This document shows positions 9,674-19,156 of a stretch of 64,000 nucleotides of DNA, one piece after another (the first letter of the stretch is position 1; each line of letters begins with the position of its first letter). A program made the translations under genes and the position numbers. This DNA comes from Levilactobacillus yonginensis (lineage in GTDB: Bacteria > Bacillota > Bacilli > Lactobacillales > Lactobacillaceae). The notes beneath the pieces are model-generated. The model did not search any database. It had not been told where the DNA came from and saw nothing but the letters and a program-made list of their open reading frames with translations. The stretch lies in assembly GCF_964065165.1 (NCBI RefSeq), contig NZ_OZ061549.1, positions 1,116,001 to 1,180,000 on the forward strand. Reading direction: 5' to 3'.

Positions 9674-9907
9674 GCGACGTTCTGAAGCCATAATTCCTGC
9701 TGTTAAGGTTTGGTGGAAGTGTATTTCTGATAGATCTCGTAAGTCTATTCATACCAGCATGCAGGCAATAATAGTGATATCACTGACTTTTAGCTATTGG
9801 TAATTTTGACAGAAGCAAATTTATTCTGGCAAACGTTGGTAAACGGGTATCCTATAATGAATTTCTGGATAATCTTTAAATTAAAGTCGGAAATAGTTTT
9901 AAAGAGG

Positions 9908-9973
9908 CCTCGCATTTACGGTTCTTCTTTCTGGTTTAGTCACCTTAGAAGCTACTGCAAATGCGGGCTTTTT
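9908..9973 (+). terminator. Terminator-like hairpin with a nested inner stem
   Basis: CTCGCATTT pairs with AAATGCGGG, followed by CTTTTTG. Inside the 40-nt loop CTTCT pairs with AGAAG. It may end the phosphatase transcript, though it lies 240 nt downstream, or be the remnant of a leader attenuator whose gene is gone. Confidence 0.5.
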
Positions 9974-10021
9974 GCGGACTATTTGATCTGATTTGAAATT
10001 CGCTCTGCTAAATGTTACATG

Positions 10022-10039
10022 ACTAGCACTACGCGTTAA
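10022..10039 (+). repeat. Short direct repeat, left copy
   Basis: An 18-bp sequence, ACTAGCACTACGCGTTAA, matched 16/18 by the copy at 11015-11032 in the same orientation. The pair brackets the AT-rich HAD gene. Confidence 0.55.
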
Positions 10040-10043
10040 ATTA

Positions 10044-10790
10044 CTAAATACATAAGGCTTGAATTACTGATGATACTTGATTTGGTTCTAAAATGTAATC
10101 GAAAGTTGACGCTTGTGCTAACAAATCAGGCTTACTTTTAACCCAAAAACTTTTTATAGCACCAGATAGCATTTTTAAATCATTCAGATCATTACCAAAG
10201 GCAATGTATTGATTGATACCTAGCAAGCTTAATGTGCTGCTTTTATTGATACCTTTTGAAGTCATGTCCAGATTTCCTTCACCAATATGTTCTACCAGTT
10301 CTAAATCGGTATTTAACCTTATCATCTTGGTAATCTGTGACATTTGCTTATTATTCATTCCTAGAAGAATGGCTTTTATAGGAGTTAAAATTTTTTCAAT
10401 CGGAACATTTTTTGCTAGTCTATCTGGATCAAGTTGCCTAATAATGGCATTTTCAGAAGAAACTTGTGCTGAATAATGCCAATCTCCATCCACCACGTGT
10501 TCCAAATCATATTTTTTTATTAGCCGCTTTAAATAGTTAAAATCGTTTTCAGAAATCGGAGACATAACCGTTATAGTATCTGCTACGGAAACTATTGCAC
10601 CGTTCCCACCAATTAACATATTATGCTGGAATTCTGGAATGATTGGTATTAGATCTCTTATTGGACGTGCCGATGCAAAAATTATTTGATTACCCATTCT
10701 TTCTAGCCTTTTTATGCAGGCAATAATATCTGGTTCAATACTGGTTCCATCAAAGCTAAGCGTTCCATCAACATCAAATACATAGTTCAC
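10044..10790 (-). CDS. Cof-like HAD-superfamily phosphatase
   Basis: A 248-residue HAD hydrolase of the IIB (Cof) type, probably acting on a small sugar phosphate or nucleotide; the substrate cannot be read from sequence. Motif I is FDVDGTL at the N-terminus, motif II is the Ser in FASARP, and motif IV is FGNDLND near the C-terminus, with a cap domain between them. The start is GTG with AGAGGA 9 nt upstream. Its DNA is clearly more AT-rich than its neighbours, and it is flanked by 18-bp direct repeats, which suggests acquisition. Confidence 0.88.
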   Translation of the reverse strand: MNYVFDVDGTLSFDGTSIEPDIIACIKRLERMGNQIIFASARPIRDLIPIIPEFQHNMLIGGNGAIVSVADTITVMSPISENDFNYLKRLIKKYDLEHVVDGDWHYSAQVSSENAIIRQLDPDRLAKNVPIEKILTPIKAILLGMNNKQMSQITKMIRLNTDLELVEHIGEGNLDMTSKGINKSSTLSLLGINQYIAFGNDLNDLKMLSGAIKSFWVKSKPDLLAQASTFDYILEPNQVSSVIQALCI

Positions 10791-10966
10791 GCGTACTAAT
10801 CCTCTCTTATTTGTAAGTAGCTTGGTAAATGAGAACTATCCAAATTCAGCGTTATTATCAAAGCTTCTTAAAGTTGATTGATTCATTCCATCCACAACGC
10901 TATCCAAAGCTCAAATTGATTTCATCACCATCGATTCACTTAAGCCGGGGTGAGTTTTTCTTTGCC

Positions 10967-11000
10967 AAACAGCTCCCACCATGGTGGGAGCTGTTTTTGT
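10967..11000. terminator. Perfect bidirectional hairpin terminator
   Basis: AACAGCTCCCACC and GGTGGGAGCTGTT pair without mismatch, followed by a T-run on the plus strand and preceded by an A-run. No gene on the plus strand clearly feeds into it. Confidence 0.75.
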
Positions 11001-11014
11001 TCAAATCTTAAGCA

Positions 11015-11032
11015 ACTAGCACCAAGCGTTAA
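11015..11032 (+). repeat. Short direct repeat, right copy
   Basis: ACTAGCACCAAGCGTTAA, differing at two positions from the copy at 10022-10039. Confidence 0.55.
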
Positions 11033-11113
11033 GTAGTCTATTATAAGATGTCAAACTATCTCGTTGTCCTAGGCATAGTAGTTAATCTTCAAATAGTCCC
11101 CACAAGATACTTC

Positions 11114-11143
11114 GGGCCGAGATAATATGTCTCGGCCCCTTTG
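11114..11143 (-). terminator. Hairpin after the 737-residue lectin/WxL gene
   Basis: GGGCCGAGA pairs with TCTCGGCCC about 25-50 nt past the stop at 11163. The T-tract is poor on both strands, so terminator strength is uncertain. Confidence 0.5.
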
Positions 11144-11162
11144 TCACAAAATCTTTGCAAAA

Positions 11163-13376
11163 TTAGGTGCGCGGTGTGTCCGCAAGCGTCCAGGTAATAC
11201 TCCCCGAATAAATGCCCTGTTGCGCTCCCGCATTCACTTGCAGAAATAGCCCATACAGTTGTTGCCATTTAGCGGTCACATCGATTACCTGATCACTCCC
11301 ATCAGTCTCACCGTGCGCAACGATTTGATCTGTGCGCGAGAGCTCCTCACGATTTCCCCAGGTCGTTGCGTAATACAGGTCGCCAAGTAGCGGTTGCTTA
11401 GTCACTACATTGGTCAATGGCTGATTCAGTCTAGCTTTTAAATCCCACCCATGACCGGCTGAACGTGAATCTTCAATCTGCAGATCCAGTGTCGAATGAT
11501 TGGGTAGTGCTTGCCGGTTTCCCGTTAGTTTACCGGAGAAATCAGCTTGGCCAGCTAGGTTGGCAAATCCCAGAGCACCAGTAGCTTGCGGCTCGTTAGT
11601 CGCCGTCAAATAAGTTGTGACTGTGTTAGAAAATGCCTCATCCGGGTCAACTGCTGTCAATTTTAGCGAGTTTTGCCCTTTACGTAACGTGTTGGCCGGA
11701 ATCTTGTAGTTAAAAGCTCCTCGTGCGTCAGAAGCTACTAGTCTTTGCTCCGGTAACTGGACATCGCCGTTCAGCTCTCCTCTGATTTTCACATCGCCAC
11801 TCTGATATTGCGTCTTGGAGAGATCAACCATCCCTGGCAATGAAATCGACTGGCTGTTATCCACGGTAAGGTTAGCCGTCGACGTTAAATGCAAGATCAT
11901 ACTATTGCTTCCTTGCACGCGAAACTCTGGTGTTGATGTGGACGCAACAGCTTCGTCCCCTTTAAATTCACTGGTGGTTGACGGGACGGGTCCCGTCGAA
12001 TCCTTCACGACGCCCGTCAACTCAATGGTCGCTTGATTACGGTTATCAGAGAGTGTCTCAATCTTCTGCCGAATCAATGATTGTGTCAGGTCTGTTCCGG
12101 TCAGGTCTGTTTCTGTCCCATCAGGATAATGAATCTTCATTGTGTTGAAACGCAGCCGTTGGGGCAAGCGAAGTTGAGCCTCAATATTGTGCCACGAGCG
12201 GCTACCATTGAGATATCGTAACTGATAGGATAGACTCACTTTGTTGCCAGTAGCCAAGGTATCCCCCGCCTGCACAGGAATCATCTTACCGGCTGATCCT
12301 GCTAATTGCACCCGCAAGTCTGCTTGCGCCTCACTGTCAACCAAATCTGGAATCTCATCAAATACGACTAAGTTGTTTTCTTCCATACTACCCGTTGAAC
12401 CCGTAAAGCCCCACCAAGCCTGACCCGTATGAGCTGGATCGATGATATTTCGGTCGATGGGAACGGTCGCTGTCATGCCAGATCGAGCTGTTACACCAGT
12501 GACCGGATCCCGATCATTGAAAGAATACGTCATACTAGCTTCAGAAGAATCCGGTGTTGTTGGTTCATACGTCAGGGTCAGGTGATGCCACTTAGCGTTA
12601 GAAAGAAAGTTAAAGTCATCGCCCGCGAGAACACCATTATGTAAGAGGGCATAGGATTGGGCAAAGCGAACTAAGCTGTAATTGTCTTTAGGAACGTAAC
12701 TACTGGCTTCCCCCGGATAATTAGAAGCAATATGCGGCGTCTTTAAATTATGACTATCACTGTCGAGATCAAATGCGTCGCCCTTTCCCCCGCTGTTTAA
12801 GTCAGCTGTCTTATTCAAAAAGGTATCAAATTCTAACGCCCAACTATGCTGAATAGCTGTCTCAGCAACATCCTTAGCAGAAGAAAAATAATCATTCAAA
12901 TTATCAATTCCCCACACCCCTAAGGATTCACCAAAGATTTTCCCAGGATACTTAGGTGCCGCCTGAACGCCCCCACCATTTTGCAGAACAAAGGCCATGC
13001 CATCCCCGGCAACGTTTCGATCCGCTCGGAAGCTTCCCCCATCACCAAAATACAACCACATCGATACAGTCTGCCGATGGTTTAGATTGAACCGAAAATC
13101 CTTTTTAGACCAAATCGCCCCCACTTGCCCCGCATCGTCTGTGAGTTGGACCACCTGAGTTGTTGGCGTTCGCTGATTCTGCGAGTGAACGACAGTGGCA
13201 TGATTCCAAGGCGATTGGCCAGCTTCGAATACCTTAGGTAAGGTAATTCCTTGCGGCGTCGTCGCTAGCCCGTGTTTTAAATCCAACGGTGTCCGTGCCT
13301 GGGCGGTTACAACAAATAGGTAAAAACTAGCAACCAAGAGACTAGTGAAACCTATCATAACTCCTTTAACCATCAT
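11163..13376 (-). CDS. Secreted L-type lectin / WxL-domain surface protein
   Basis: A 737-residue exported protein. The signal peptide covers about residues 1-27 (hydrophobic core, AQA cleavage site). Residues 30-320 form an L-type lectin-like domain with WLYFGDGG, GDGMAFVLQN and WALEFDTF, expected to bind carbohydrate. Repeat-like beta-rich domains follow. The C-terminal WxL domain (from about 610) has GWDLKA and the closing ITWTLADTP, which anchors such proteins non-covalently to peptidoglycan. Paralogous to the 748-residue protein at 13676. AAGGAG lies 8 nt before the first of two adjacent ATGs. Ligand and partner surface are unknown. Confidence 0.9.
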   Translation of the reverse strand: MMVKGVMIGFTSLLVASFYLFVVTAQARTPLDLKHGLATTPQGITLPKVFEAGQSPWNHATVVHSQNQRTPTTQVVQLTDDAGQVGAIWSKKDFRFNLNHRQTVSMWLYFGDGGSFRADRNVAGDGMAFVLQNGGGVQAAPKYPGKIFGESLGVWGIDNLNDYFSSAKDVAETAIQHSWALEFDTFLNKTADLNSGGKGDAFDLDSDSHNLKTPHIASNYPGEASSYVPKDNYSLVRFAQSYALLHNGVLAGDDFNFLSNAKWHHLTLTYEPTTPDSSEASMTYSFNDRDPVTGVTARSGMTATVPIDRNIIDPAHTGQAWWGFTGSTGSMEENNLVVFDEIPDLVDSEAQADLRVQLAGSAGKMIPVQAGDTLATGNKVSLSYQLRYLNGSRSWHNIEAQLRLPQRLRFNTMKIHYPDGTETDLTGTDLTQSLIRQKIETLSDNRNQATIELTGVVKDSTGPVPSTTSEFKGDEAVASTSTPEFRVQGSNSMILHLTSTANLTVDNSQSISLPGMVDLSKTQYQSGDVKIRGELNGDVQLPEQRLVASDARGAFNYKIPANTLRKGQNSLKLTAVDPDEAFSNTVTTYLTATNEPQATGALGFANLAGQADFSGKLTGNRQALPNHSTLDLQIEDSRSAGHGWDLKARLNQPLTNVVTKQPLLGDLYYATTWGNREELSRTDQIVAHGETDGSDQVIDVTAKWQQLYGLFLQVNAGAQQGIYSGSITWTLADTPRT

Positions 13377-13675
13377 TCTGGTGGCTCCTTCCCTATCAGG
13401 AGCAATTAACGATTTTTTACACTTTCCGAGTGATTATAACTATTTTTATATAGTTCTACCTATATAATACTAACACCCCTGACCACTTTCATCCAGTATA
13501 CCACGCTCATCGCTCAAATGTGTCAAAAGTACTGATATAACAGCATTTATAATCGTTTTAACTTTTAAAATTTCTCACAGTTATCTAGCATAAATTCGCT
13601 TCATTTCCATCTTAGACAATAAAAAAAGCTACCCAATTACTCGGATAGCTTCACACTGAATATCAATAGCTTTCT
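13377..13675. other. Intergenic region between the two lectin/WxL genes
   Basis: About 300 bp, AT-rich, holding the promoter area of the downstream gene (several TATAAT-like boxes near 13430-13470 on the minus strand) and the terminator of the upstream gene. No gene seen. Confidence 0.5.
13619..13652 (-). terminator. Terminator of the 748-residue lectin/WxL gene
   Basis: Minus strand: AAGCTATCC pairs with GGGTAGCTT, followed by TTTTTATTG, about 25 nt past the stop. Confidence 0.85.
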
Positions 13676-15922
13676 TTAACTAGTCGCCATCGTATTTTGC
13701 AGCGTCCAGTGAACGGTCGTCTTATACGTACCGATGGTTAACCCAGGATTCGTTTTCAGCAGGAGCCCCTGACTTTTGTTCCAGTCCTGCATAACATCAA
13801 CCACATCGTTGTCTGACGTCGTCGTATGTTTCATAATCGTCACGGCCCCCGCTAATAGGCTGTTCTGCTGGCCATTCTGATCAACGTACGTTAGGTCACC
13901 ATTGATTGGATTCCCTTGCAGCTCTGCTACCATCGGATCTGCCGAGGCCGTTAGTGTCCATTGGTCACCCGTCCCCATGGTGTCGTTGACGCTCACGTGA
14001 AGATTACTGTCCGGCGCAAAAGTCATCGACTTTCCGGTCAATTTTTGCGGATCATCACCATTGAAAGACGATTCAGTAGGAACGTCAAGCTTAATCGTCC
14101 CTTCCTTCACGTTGACCGTATAGACCGTATCATTGGTCGACCGCCCGGACTGATCGCGCGCATACATAATTAGTTGATTACCGTCTTTTAGCCCAGAAAT
14201 AAGTGAGGCGGCCGGAATCGTATAGCTAAACTGCCCCGCCAGATCACTGTCTTTTAAGGTTACCGGAGTCAGGTCCTCACCATTCAACGTGGGATGTAAG
14301 GTGATGTCGCTATTCTTACTGGCGTTCCCACTCACATAGTTGACCTTCCCAGTGACCGTCACGTTCTTAGCACCAGTCATAGTTTCACTACTCGTCGTGC
14401 CACCAATACCAACTTGACCACTGGTCAGCACCATACTCATGGCCCCCGCAGCTGGTTGCGTCACGTTAAAGGCGTTCAAGCTGGCATCGGTCAAAGCGTT
14501 AGAGCCATCAAAATTACTCAGCGTTGACTTAGATGTCGCCGCGGTCACACCACTTGCGAGCATCCCTTTTCCCTTCAAGGTAACCGTGGCCGTCTGGTTG
14601 CTACCCGATAAATTGTGGTCAGTGGCTAACGCAACGTTAACGGTTTGACCAGAAATATTGCTATTATCTAAACCAGTAATCCGTTGCTGATAACCATCCG
14701 CGTAATTAATTGTCGCCGTATCATTAAACGCCACGTTGGCTGGTAACCGCAACCTCGCCTGAACATTTTTCCAAGGTTCACGGCCTCCATCATATCTCAA
14801 ATGGTATTTCACGGATAACCGGTCACCAGCATAAATCTTGTCAGTTGATGTAGAAGTCATCACTTTGTCATCTTGAGAATTATCGGTAATATCAGCCGTC
14901 GCACTGGCATTGACCAGCCCAGGAACTTGCTCAAAGACGACCGCATTTTCTTCCGCGTTCTTGGCAATCCCGGTTGAGCCAGTGAAGCCCCACCGAACGT
15001 GGCCATCGCTACCAACGCCTAATTTGCTAGGATCAATCGGAACGGTCGCGGTTTGTGCCGTCCCGCCATTGGCAACGGTCGCAATCGGTTCGCCAGTCGA
15101 CGGATCCTTATCACCAAACGTATAAGTCATGGTCTTAGCATCCTTGTTCCAATTCAAGGTTAAGTGATGCCAAAAACCATCTGAAAGATAACTGTAACTC
15201 TTTTTCAAAACCCCTAAGTGATTGAGCTTCGCATAGTATTTACCATTGCTAAGGGTTCCCTGTGCGTAACTGTTCTTGTCCCCAGGATAGTTAGACCCGA
15301 TATGTGGATACCCGCCTGCGATGTCGGCATCAAAATCGTTATCCGCACTACCACTTCTCAAATCAGATGAAGTCCCGTTCACAAAGGTATCAAATTCTAG
15401 CGCCCAGCTCTTTTGAATTGCACTGTCCGCAATTGCCTGCGTATCAACCGTCTTGGTAAAGTCTGTCCGTGCGTCACCACCCCAAACACCTAGGGTCTGA
15501 CCATTAAGTGGTTGGCCGGCCGCATTAGTTGAACTGGCCCCGGTTTTTCGATCATCATTTTGCATAACAAAAGCAATTCCATCCGCAGCGGAAGAATTTC
15601 CATTACCCAAGTAAAGCCACATCGAGGCTTTTTCATTTTCATTCAAATTCATCGCCGCTTCATCGCTGGTCCAAATTGTTCCCAATTCAGTCCCGACCCG
15701 CCGATTCGTTAGCTTGACGGCTTGTTTTAACCCATGCCCTGTATCCATCAGTTTGGCAGCATTATTGGCAATCGTTCCGGGCGAGAAATAACTACCGACT
15801 GTGATTCCTGCCGGTGCATTCACCGTAACTGAATCCGTATCTGCCTGCGCCGTTAATAAATGGCACCCTAACAGGCTCGCCGTTAAGGCAATCATCCCTA
15901 GTAAAATTGCTTTGACTTTCAA
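13676..15922 (-). CDS. Secreted L-type lectin / WxL-domain surface protein
   Basis: A 748-residue exported protein of the same design as its downstream neighbour. The signal peptide is residues 1-27 (ending LTAQA). An L-type lectin-like domain covers about 30-330, with MWLYLGNGNSS, DGIAFVMQN and WALEFDTFVNG. Beta-rich repeats follow. The C-terminal WxL domain has QWTLTAS and ends VHWTLQNT. The start is TTG with GGGAGG 6 nt upstream. The two genes are separated by a terminator, so they are separate units. They share domain order but not detailed sequence, which points to an old duplication. Confidence 0.9.
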   Translation of the reverse strand: MKVKAILLGMIALTASLLGCHLLTAQADTDSVTVNAPAGITVGSYFSPGTIANNAAKLMDTGHGLKQAVKLTNRRVGTELGTIWTSDEAAMNLNENEKASMWLYLGNGNSSAADGIAFVMQNDDRKTGASSTNAAGQPLNGQTLGVWGGDARTDFTKTVDTQAIADSAIQKSWALEFDTFVNGTSSDLRSGSADNDFDADIAGGYPHIGSNYPGDKNSYAQGTLSNGKYYAKLNHLGVLKKSYSYLSDGFWHHLTLNWNKDAKTMTYTFGDKDPSTGEPIATVANGGTAQTATVPIDPSKLGVGSDGHVRWGFTGSTGIAKNAEENAVVFEQVPGLVNASATADITDNSQDDKVMTSTSTDKIYAGDRLSVKYHLRYDGGREPWKNVQARLRLPANVAFNDTATINYADGYQQRITGLDNSNISGQTVNVALATDHNLSGSNQTATVTLKGKGMLASGVTAATSKSTLSNFDGSNALTDASLNAFNVTQPAAGAMSMVLTSGQVGIGGTTSSETMTGAKNVTVTGKVNYVSGNASKNSDITLHPTLNGEDLTPVTLKDSDLAGQFSYTIPAASLISGLKDGNQLIMYARDQSGRSTNDTVYTVNVKEGTIKLDVPTESSFNGDDPQKLTGKSMTFAPDSNLHVSVNDTMGTGDQWTLTASADPMVAELQGNPINGDLTYVDQNGQQNSLLAGAVTIMKHTTTSDNDVVDVMQDWNKSQGLLLKTNPGLTIGTYKTTVHWTLQNTMATS

Positions 15923-16411
15923 CTAATTCCTCCCCTTTAGACGTGAAAAGCTCGTCGACAACCTAGTTCTGCCGATGAGCCACACTCTCTACTCGCTACT
16001 TACCGTAACACCTAGCGGGCACTTAACTTTACCTTTAGTTGTACAGTCGACTTATCATGGCATCTCTGTACACGCGATTGCGTTCACCACTGCTTGACAA
16101 TCCTAGTCAAATTGCCAAAAAGCCAACATCCCTGTACTACTTCTCTTATTAATCAGTATAAGTATATGTGGTCTCCTTACAAAATTCAAGCCTTTCACCT
16201 TCCACACATTAACCTAAATTCATTAGTAAACAACCGTTTTTTGAATATTTAGTTTTACCATCAATTAACTGCACCATTCCCGTGGTTCCGGGCTTACTTT
16301 GGAAGGTTGAGCCGAATACTAGTAATCTCGAATTATCTATTATTGCTAATACTGTTAATTAATATACATTATTTGTGAAAAAATTCATCGATTAATTTTT
16401 GATAAATCGCC
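15923..16411. other. Intergenic region upstream of the 748-residue gene
   Basis: 489 bp, AT-rich, with no reading frame I can support. It must hold the promoter of the lectin/WxL gene. A short dyad, TTGAC(7)GTCAA, lies on the minus strand near 16097-16113. No known regulatory element recognised. Confidence 0.5.
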
Positions 16412-16449
16412 AAAAAATGCCCGGTATCTTGACTAGATACCGAGCATTA
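16412..16449 (-). terminator. Terminator of the WxL operon
   Basis: Minus strand: AATGCTCGGTATC pairs with GATACCGGGCATT, then TTTTTGG. It lies directly after the DUF916 gene stop. Confidence 0.92.
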
Positions 16450-16461
16450 CCGTTAATCTTA

Positions 16462-17511
16462 TTAGCCTTTGCTTACCTTATCATCATCGTCATCACGTTT
16501 CTTGTTCTTCAACAACAAGTAGATAATGACCAACAATAACAGAATAATGATTGCCCCACCGGCAACGAACCACCAGAAGTAGTTCTTCTTAGGCGCCGGT
16601 GTATTAAACTTGTTTTGTAGTTGCCCAATCTTCTTTTGGGTCAGCTTGAAGTCCTTCACGAAGTGCCAGTGATACCCACCTTGCGCATATGCATCCAGCG
16701 TTAACGTATAGGTACCAGCCTTCAACTGCTTGTCACCCCATGGAATGGCGTAATTGAAGTTACTATTTGGTGCCATGGCCATGGAAGACTTTTCATTACT
16801 TAAAATGGTTTTGCTTTCGCCCTGCTTGGTAATCTTCGTCTTGACCTTCAAATTGCTCATCAGACCTGGACGAGGGTTCTGCAAGTTAGCCTCCACCTGA
16901 TTGTACTTGTTTGACTGGCCGTTCTCGACTGAAAGCAGCTTCATGTCCGGTGCAACGTCCACATCACTCTCCCGCAATCGCAGACCAATGACGTAGGCAA
17001 AGGCGTTCTTGATGCTAACCCCCTTCTTATTGCTGGCAGCTTCATTAGCCGTAAGCTGCTTGACGTAAATACCACCTAAAATCATCCCATCCAGTCGCTT
17101 AGCAGGCATCTTGTAAGAAACGTAAACTTTTTGCTTGCTCTTAGCTGGCACGGTGACCCGCTGCGTTTTGTTTCCGAATAAATCCTTGATTCCCACCTTT
17201 AAAGAAGAATCCAGCTTGGGACTCGCCATGCTGTAATCAACGACCCCATTACTGTTGGTAACGGCCTGATTGACACCAACCTGGTACGTCTTTTTCTTAC
17301 TCCCCGTATTACTGATTACAATGGCTAACTTCTGCTTTTGATTGGGTTTAACCCGTAAAGCAAAGTAAGTCACCTTTTTGTCGTCCTGATTTTTTGGTAG
17401 CACGGCCCCAACCGTGTACCCGACACTTTCTGCGCGTGCGGATTGCTGAAACCACCCGAACGCTAACAGTAACGCCCCAAATGTTACCAATAACCGTAAC
17501 CATTTTTTCAT
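16462..17511 (-). CDS. DUF916/DUF3324 WxL-interacting membrane protein
   Basis: A 349-residue cell-surface protein of the WxL-partner type. The signal peptide ends near ARAE (about residue 27). The extracellular part has the DUF916 beta domain (YFALRVKPNQKQKLAIVISN) followed by the DUF3324 domain (MLSVE.. to YHWHFVKDFKL). A transmembrane helix (KNYFWWFVAGGAIIILLLLV) and a short charged tail with a DDDDD run end the protein. Such proteins accompany WxL proteins and link them to the wall or membrane. The ATG at 17511 gives a proper signal peptide; the upstream extension is unlikely. Last gene of the WxL operon. Confidence 0.9.
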   Translation of the reverse strand: MKKWLRLLVTFGALLLAFGWFQQSARAESVGYTVGAVLPKNQDDKKVTYFALRVKPNQKQKLAIVISNTGSKKKTYQVGVNQAVTNSNGVVDYSMASPKLDSSLKVGIKDLFGNKTQRVTVPAKSKQKVYVSYKMPAKRLDGMILGGIYVKQLTANEAASNKKGVSIKNAFAYVIGLRLRESDVDVAPDMKLLSVENGQSNKYNQVEANLQNPRPGLMSNLKVKTKITKQGESKTILSNEKSSMAMAPNSNFNYAIPWGDKQLKAGTYTLTLDAYAQGGYHWHFVKDFKLTQKKIGQLQNKFNTPAPKKNYFWWFVAGGAIIILLLLVIIYLLLKNKKRDDDDDKVSKG

Positions 17512-17607
17512 GATTAATTCGGCCTCCCATATCCACTCTCTTTTTTGTTTCATTGTAACAAAGAATGCGGTAGCTGTCGCCACCGCATTCTTTAAAACTC
17601 GTCATTT

Positions 17608-18309
17608 TTAAGGTGTGTCTGTTAACTGCCAGGTCAATATTCCCGTGTAAAGTTGCTGTTGGGTTACCTCGCCGGCATTGACGAACAGACGCGCCGGTAA
17701 ACTTGAATTTGCGTTGATGCGCATCATCCACGTCCCTAACCCGTGGTCCGGTGCGGCATGCGCCACAATTTCCGCCACATTCATCGTCATGTCTTGCTTC
17801 GCACCAACAGTTGCGGTTGGTGCCCCGCTGACAGTTCCTGCTGCCTTTGGCTTGAAGGTTGACTGACCCAGAGCTAAGTCGCCGTGAGTCACCTGATGGT
17901 GATCATTTTGACCAGTCAGGGACCCCACCGTCAGGTACAGTTTCCAACCGGCGCCATTATAACGCCGGTCACTGACCTGAACAAAGGCTCTGGAATTCTC
18001 GGCGGTCGTGTTGATCACTTGACCCGTCACAGAATCTTGCTTGAAAGTTAGGTTCGGAACGTAGTCCAACGTAAGCGAGCCGGTTGAACCAGTTCCCCCG
18101 TTACCTGAATCTCCTGGATCGCCGGGAAAGGGTTTCTCCGGTGTTTCCGGATCGACGGGTTTCACCGATCCACTAGTATCTCCGGGCTTCAGGTTCGTTG
18201 AAGCAGTTGTTCCATACGTATCGGCTGATGCTGGGCTTTGTAGTAACCCCACGCTAAGGCTGAAGGCCAAAGCAAATGAGGCCACTATTTTAGTTATTTT
18301 GTTGGTCAC
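17608..18309 (-). CDS. WxL-domain surface protein (233 residues)
   Basis: Exported; signal peptide of about 29 residues ending SASA. A Pro/Gly-rich linker (about 45-75) leads to a WxL domain that fills the rest: GWKLYLTV in the first half and LTWQLTDTP at the very end. It binds peptidoglycan non-covalently by family precedent. GTG start with AAGGAGGG 7 nt upstream. It lies about 96 nt upstream of the DUF916 gene and 41 nt downstream of the other WxL gene, so the locus is an operon. Confidence 0.9.
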   Translation of the reverse strand: MTNKITKIVASFALAFSLSVGLLQSPASADTYGTTASTNLKPGDTSGSVKPVDPETPEKPFPGDPGDSGNGGTGSTGSLTLDYVPNLTFKQDSVTGQVINTTAENSRAFVQVSDRRYNGAGWKLYLTVGSLTGQNDHHQVTHGDLALGQSTFKPKAAGTVSGAPTATVGAKQDMTMNVAEIVAHAAPDHGLGTWMMRINANSSLPARLFVNAGEVTQQQLYTGILTWQLTDTP

Positions 18310-18350
18310 TACGCAGCCCTCCTTTGCTTATAGCAACGGATTAGCGTGTG

Positions 18351-19145
18351 TTATTTATCAGTTGATGGTTGTCCTGGTTGCGCTGGTTCTGGAGTGGATG
18401 GCGTTTGTGTACTTGCACCAGTCGTGTCAGGCGTGTTAGCTAACGTCCAAGTCAATTTAGAAGTATAGTTACCAGCTTTGTTACCTGCAGCAATTACAAA
18501 TGAGCTGGTTTCCTTGTTGAATTGAGAAATCCAAGTCCCGATACCCTTACCAGCAGAAGCTTGGAAAATTGGCAAGTTACCCGTAGTACCGTCAGAGTTC
18601 AAAGTTACCTTGTTACCAAGAGGTGAAGCACTTTGGTTGTTGCTATCCTTAGCACTAACTTTTGAAGCATCTAGTACCAGTTGGGAAGCTGCCAGAACCT
18701 TTGAGTCCTTTGTAACATTAACGTCCTTAGCCGCTGGGTTATTGAGATTAAACGCATCGGCGGATACTTGAACGTTCCAACCAGTTTCATAACCTTGGTT
18801 TCCAACAACTAAAGTACCATCTGCGGCTTCTTTAGGAGTCTTTGACTGCTCCCCAAATACCACATTAGTGAAAGTTACATCGTTCAGGGTTTGCTGTTCC
18901 CCAGTTAAGGTACCGGAGAAGGCAACGCTAGGAGCACTAATCAAGTGAATACCACCAGCAGCGTTACCACCTTCATCGCCACCACCAGTTAAGCTAACAC
19001 TAGCGTCAGTCTGTGCCTTAACTGAAGTGGCATCTTTTTCAGCTGGGTTCACCGTAGCCGCACTAGCAGTAACAGTGTTAAAGCCTAACCCAGCAAGCAG
19101 TGCAGTAGTAGCAAGTAATTGTAAAGTTTTCTTAGTCATCATCAT
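18351..19145 (-). CDS. WxL-domain surface protein (264 residues)
   Basis: Exported; signal peptide of about 29 residues ending ASAA. A Gly-rich segment (GGGDEGGNAAGG) precedes the WxL domain, with GWNVQVSA and LTWTLANTP. After it comes an unusual Thr/Pro/Gln tail of about 25 residues. Most WxL proteins end within the domain, so the tail is notable. I use the first of three ATGs (MMMTKK), which has GAGGGAG 6 nt upstream; the upstream TTG lies inside that site. Member of the WxL operon. Confidence 0.9.
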   Translation of the reverse strand: MMMTKKTLQLLATTALLAGLGFNTVTASAATVNPAEKDATSVKAQTDASVSLTGGGDEGGNAAGGIHLISAPSVAFSGTLTGEQQTLNDVTFTNVVFGEQSKTPKEAADGTLVVGNQGYETGWNVQVSADAFNLNNPAAKDVNVTKDSKVLAASQLVLDASKVSAKDSNNQSASPLGNKVTLNSDGTTGNLPIFQASAGKGIGTWISQFNKETSSFVIAAGNKAGNYTSKLTWTLANTPDTTGASTQTPSTPEPAQPGQPSTDK

Positions 19146-19156
19146 TATAGTCTCCC

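Larger units (their letters stand above)
9674..10043. other. Intergenic region without a gene
   Basis: 370 bp with no convincing reading frame. It holds a long hairpin ending in a T-tract (9908-9973) and, near its end, the left copy of a short direct repeat (10022-10039). Confidence 0.6.
10791..11162. other. Intergenic region without a gene
   Basis: 372 bp holding a perfect hairpin (10967-11000), the right copy of the direct repeat (11015-11032) and a second hairpin (11114-11138). No supported gene. Confidence 0.6.

Noticed and set aside
9797..9991. 64-codon plus-strand frame
   Set aside because: It spans the terminator-like hairpin at 9908-9973 and lacks a start signal.
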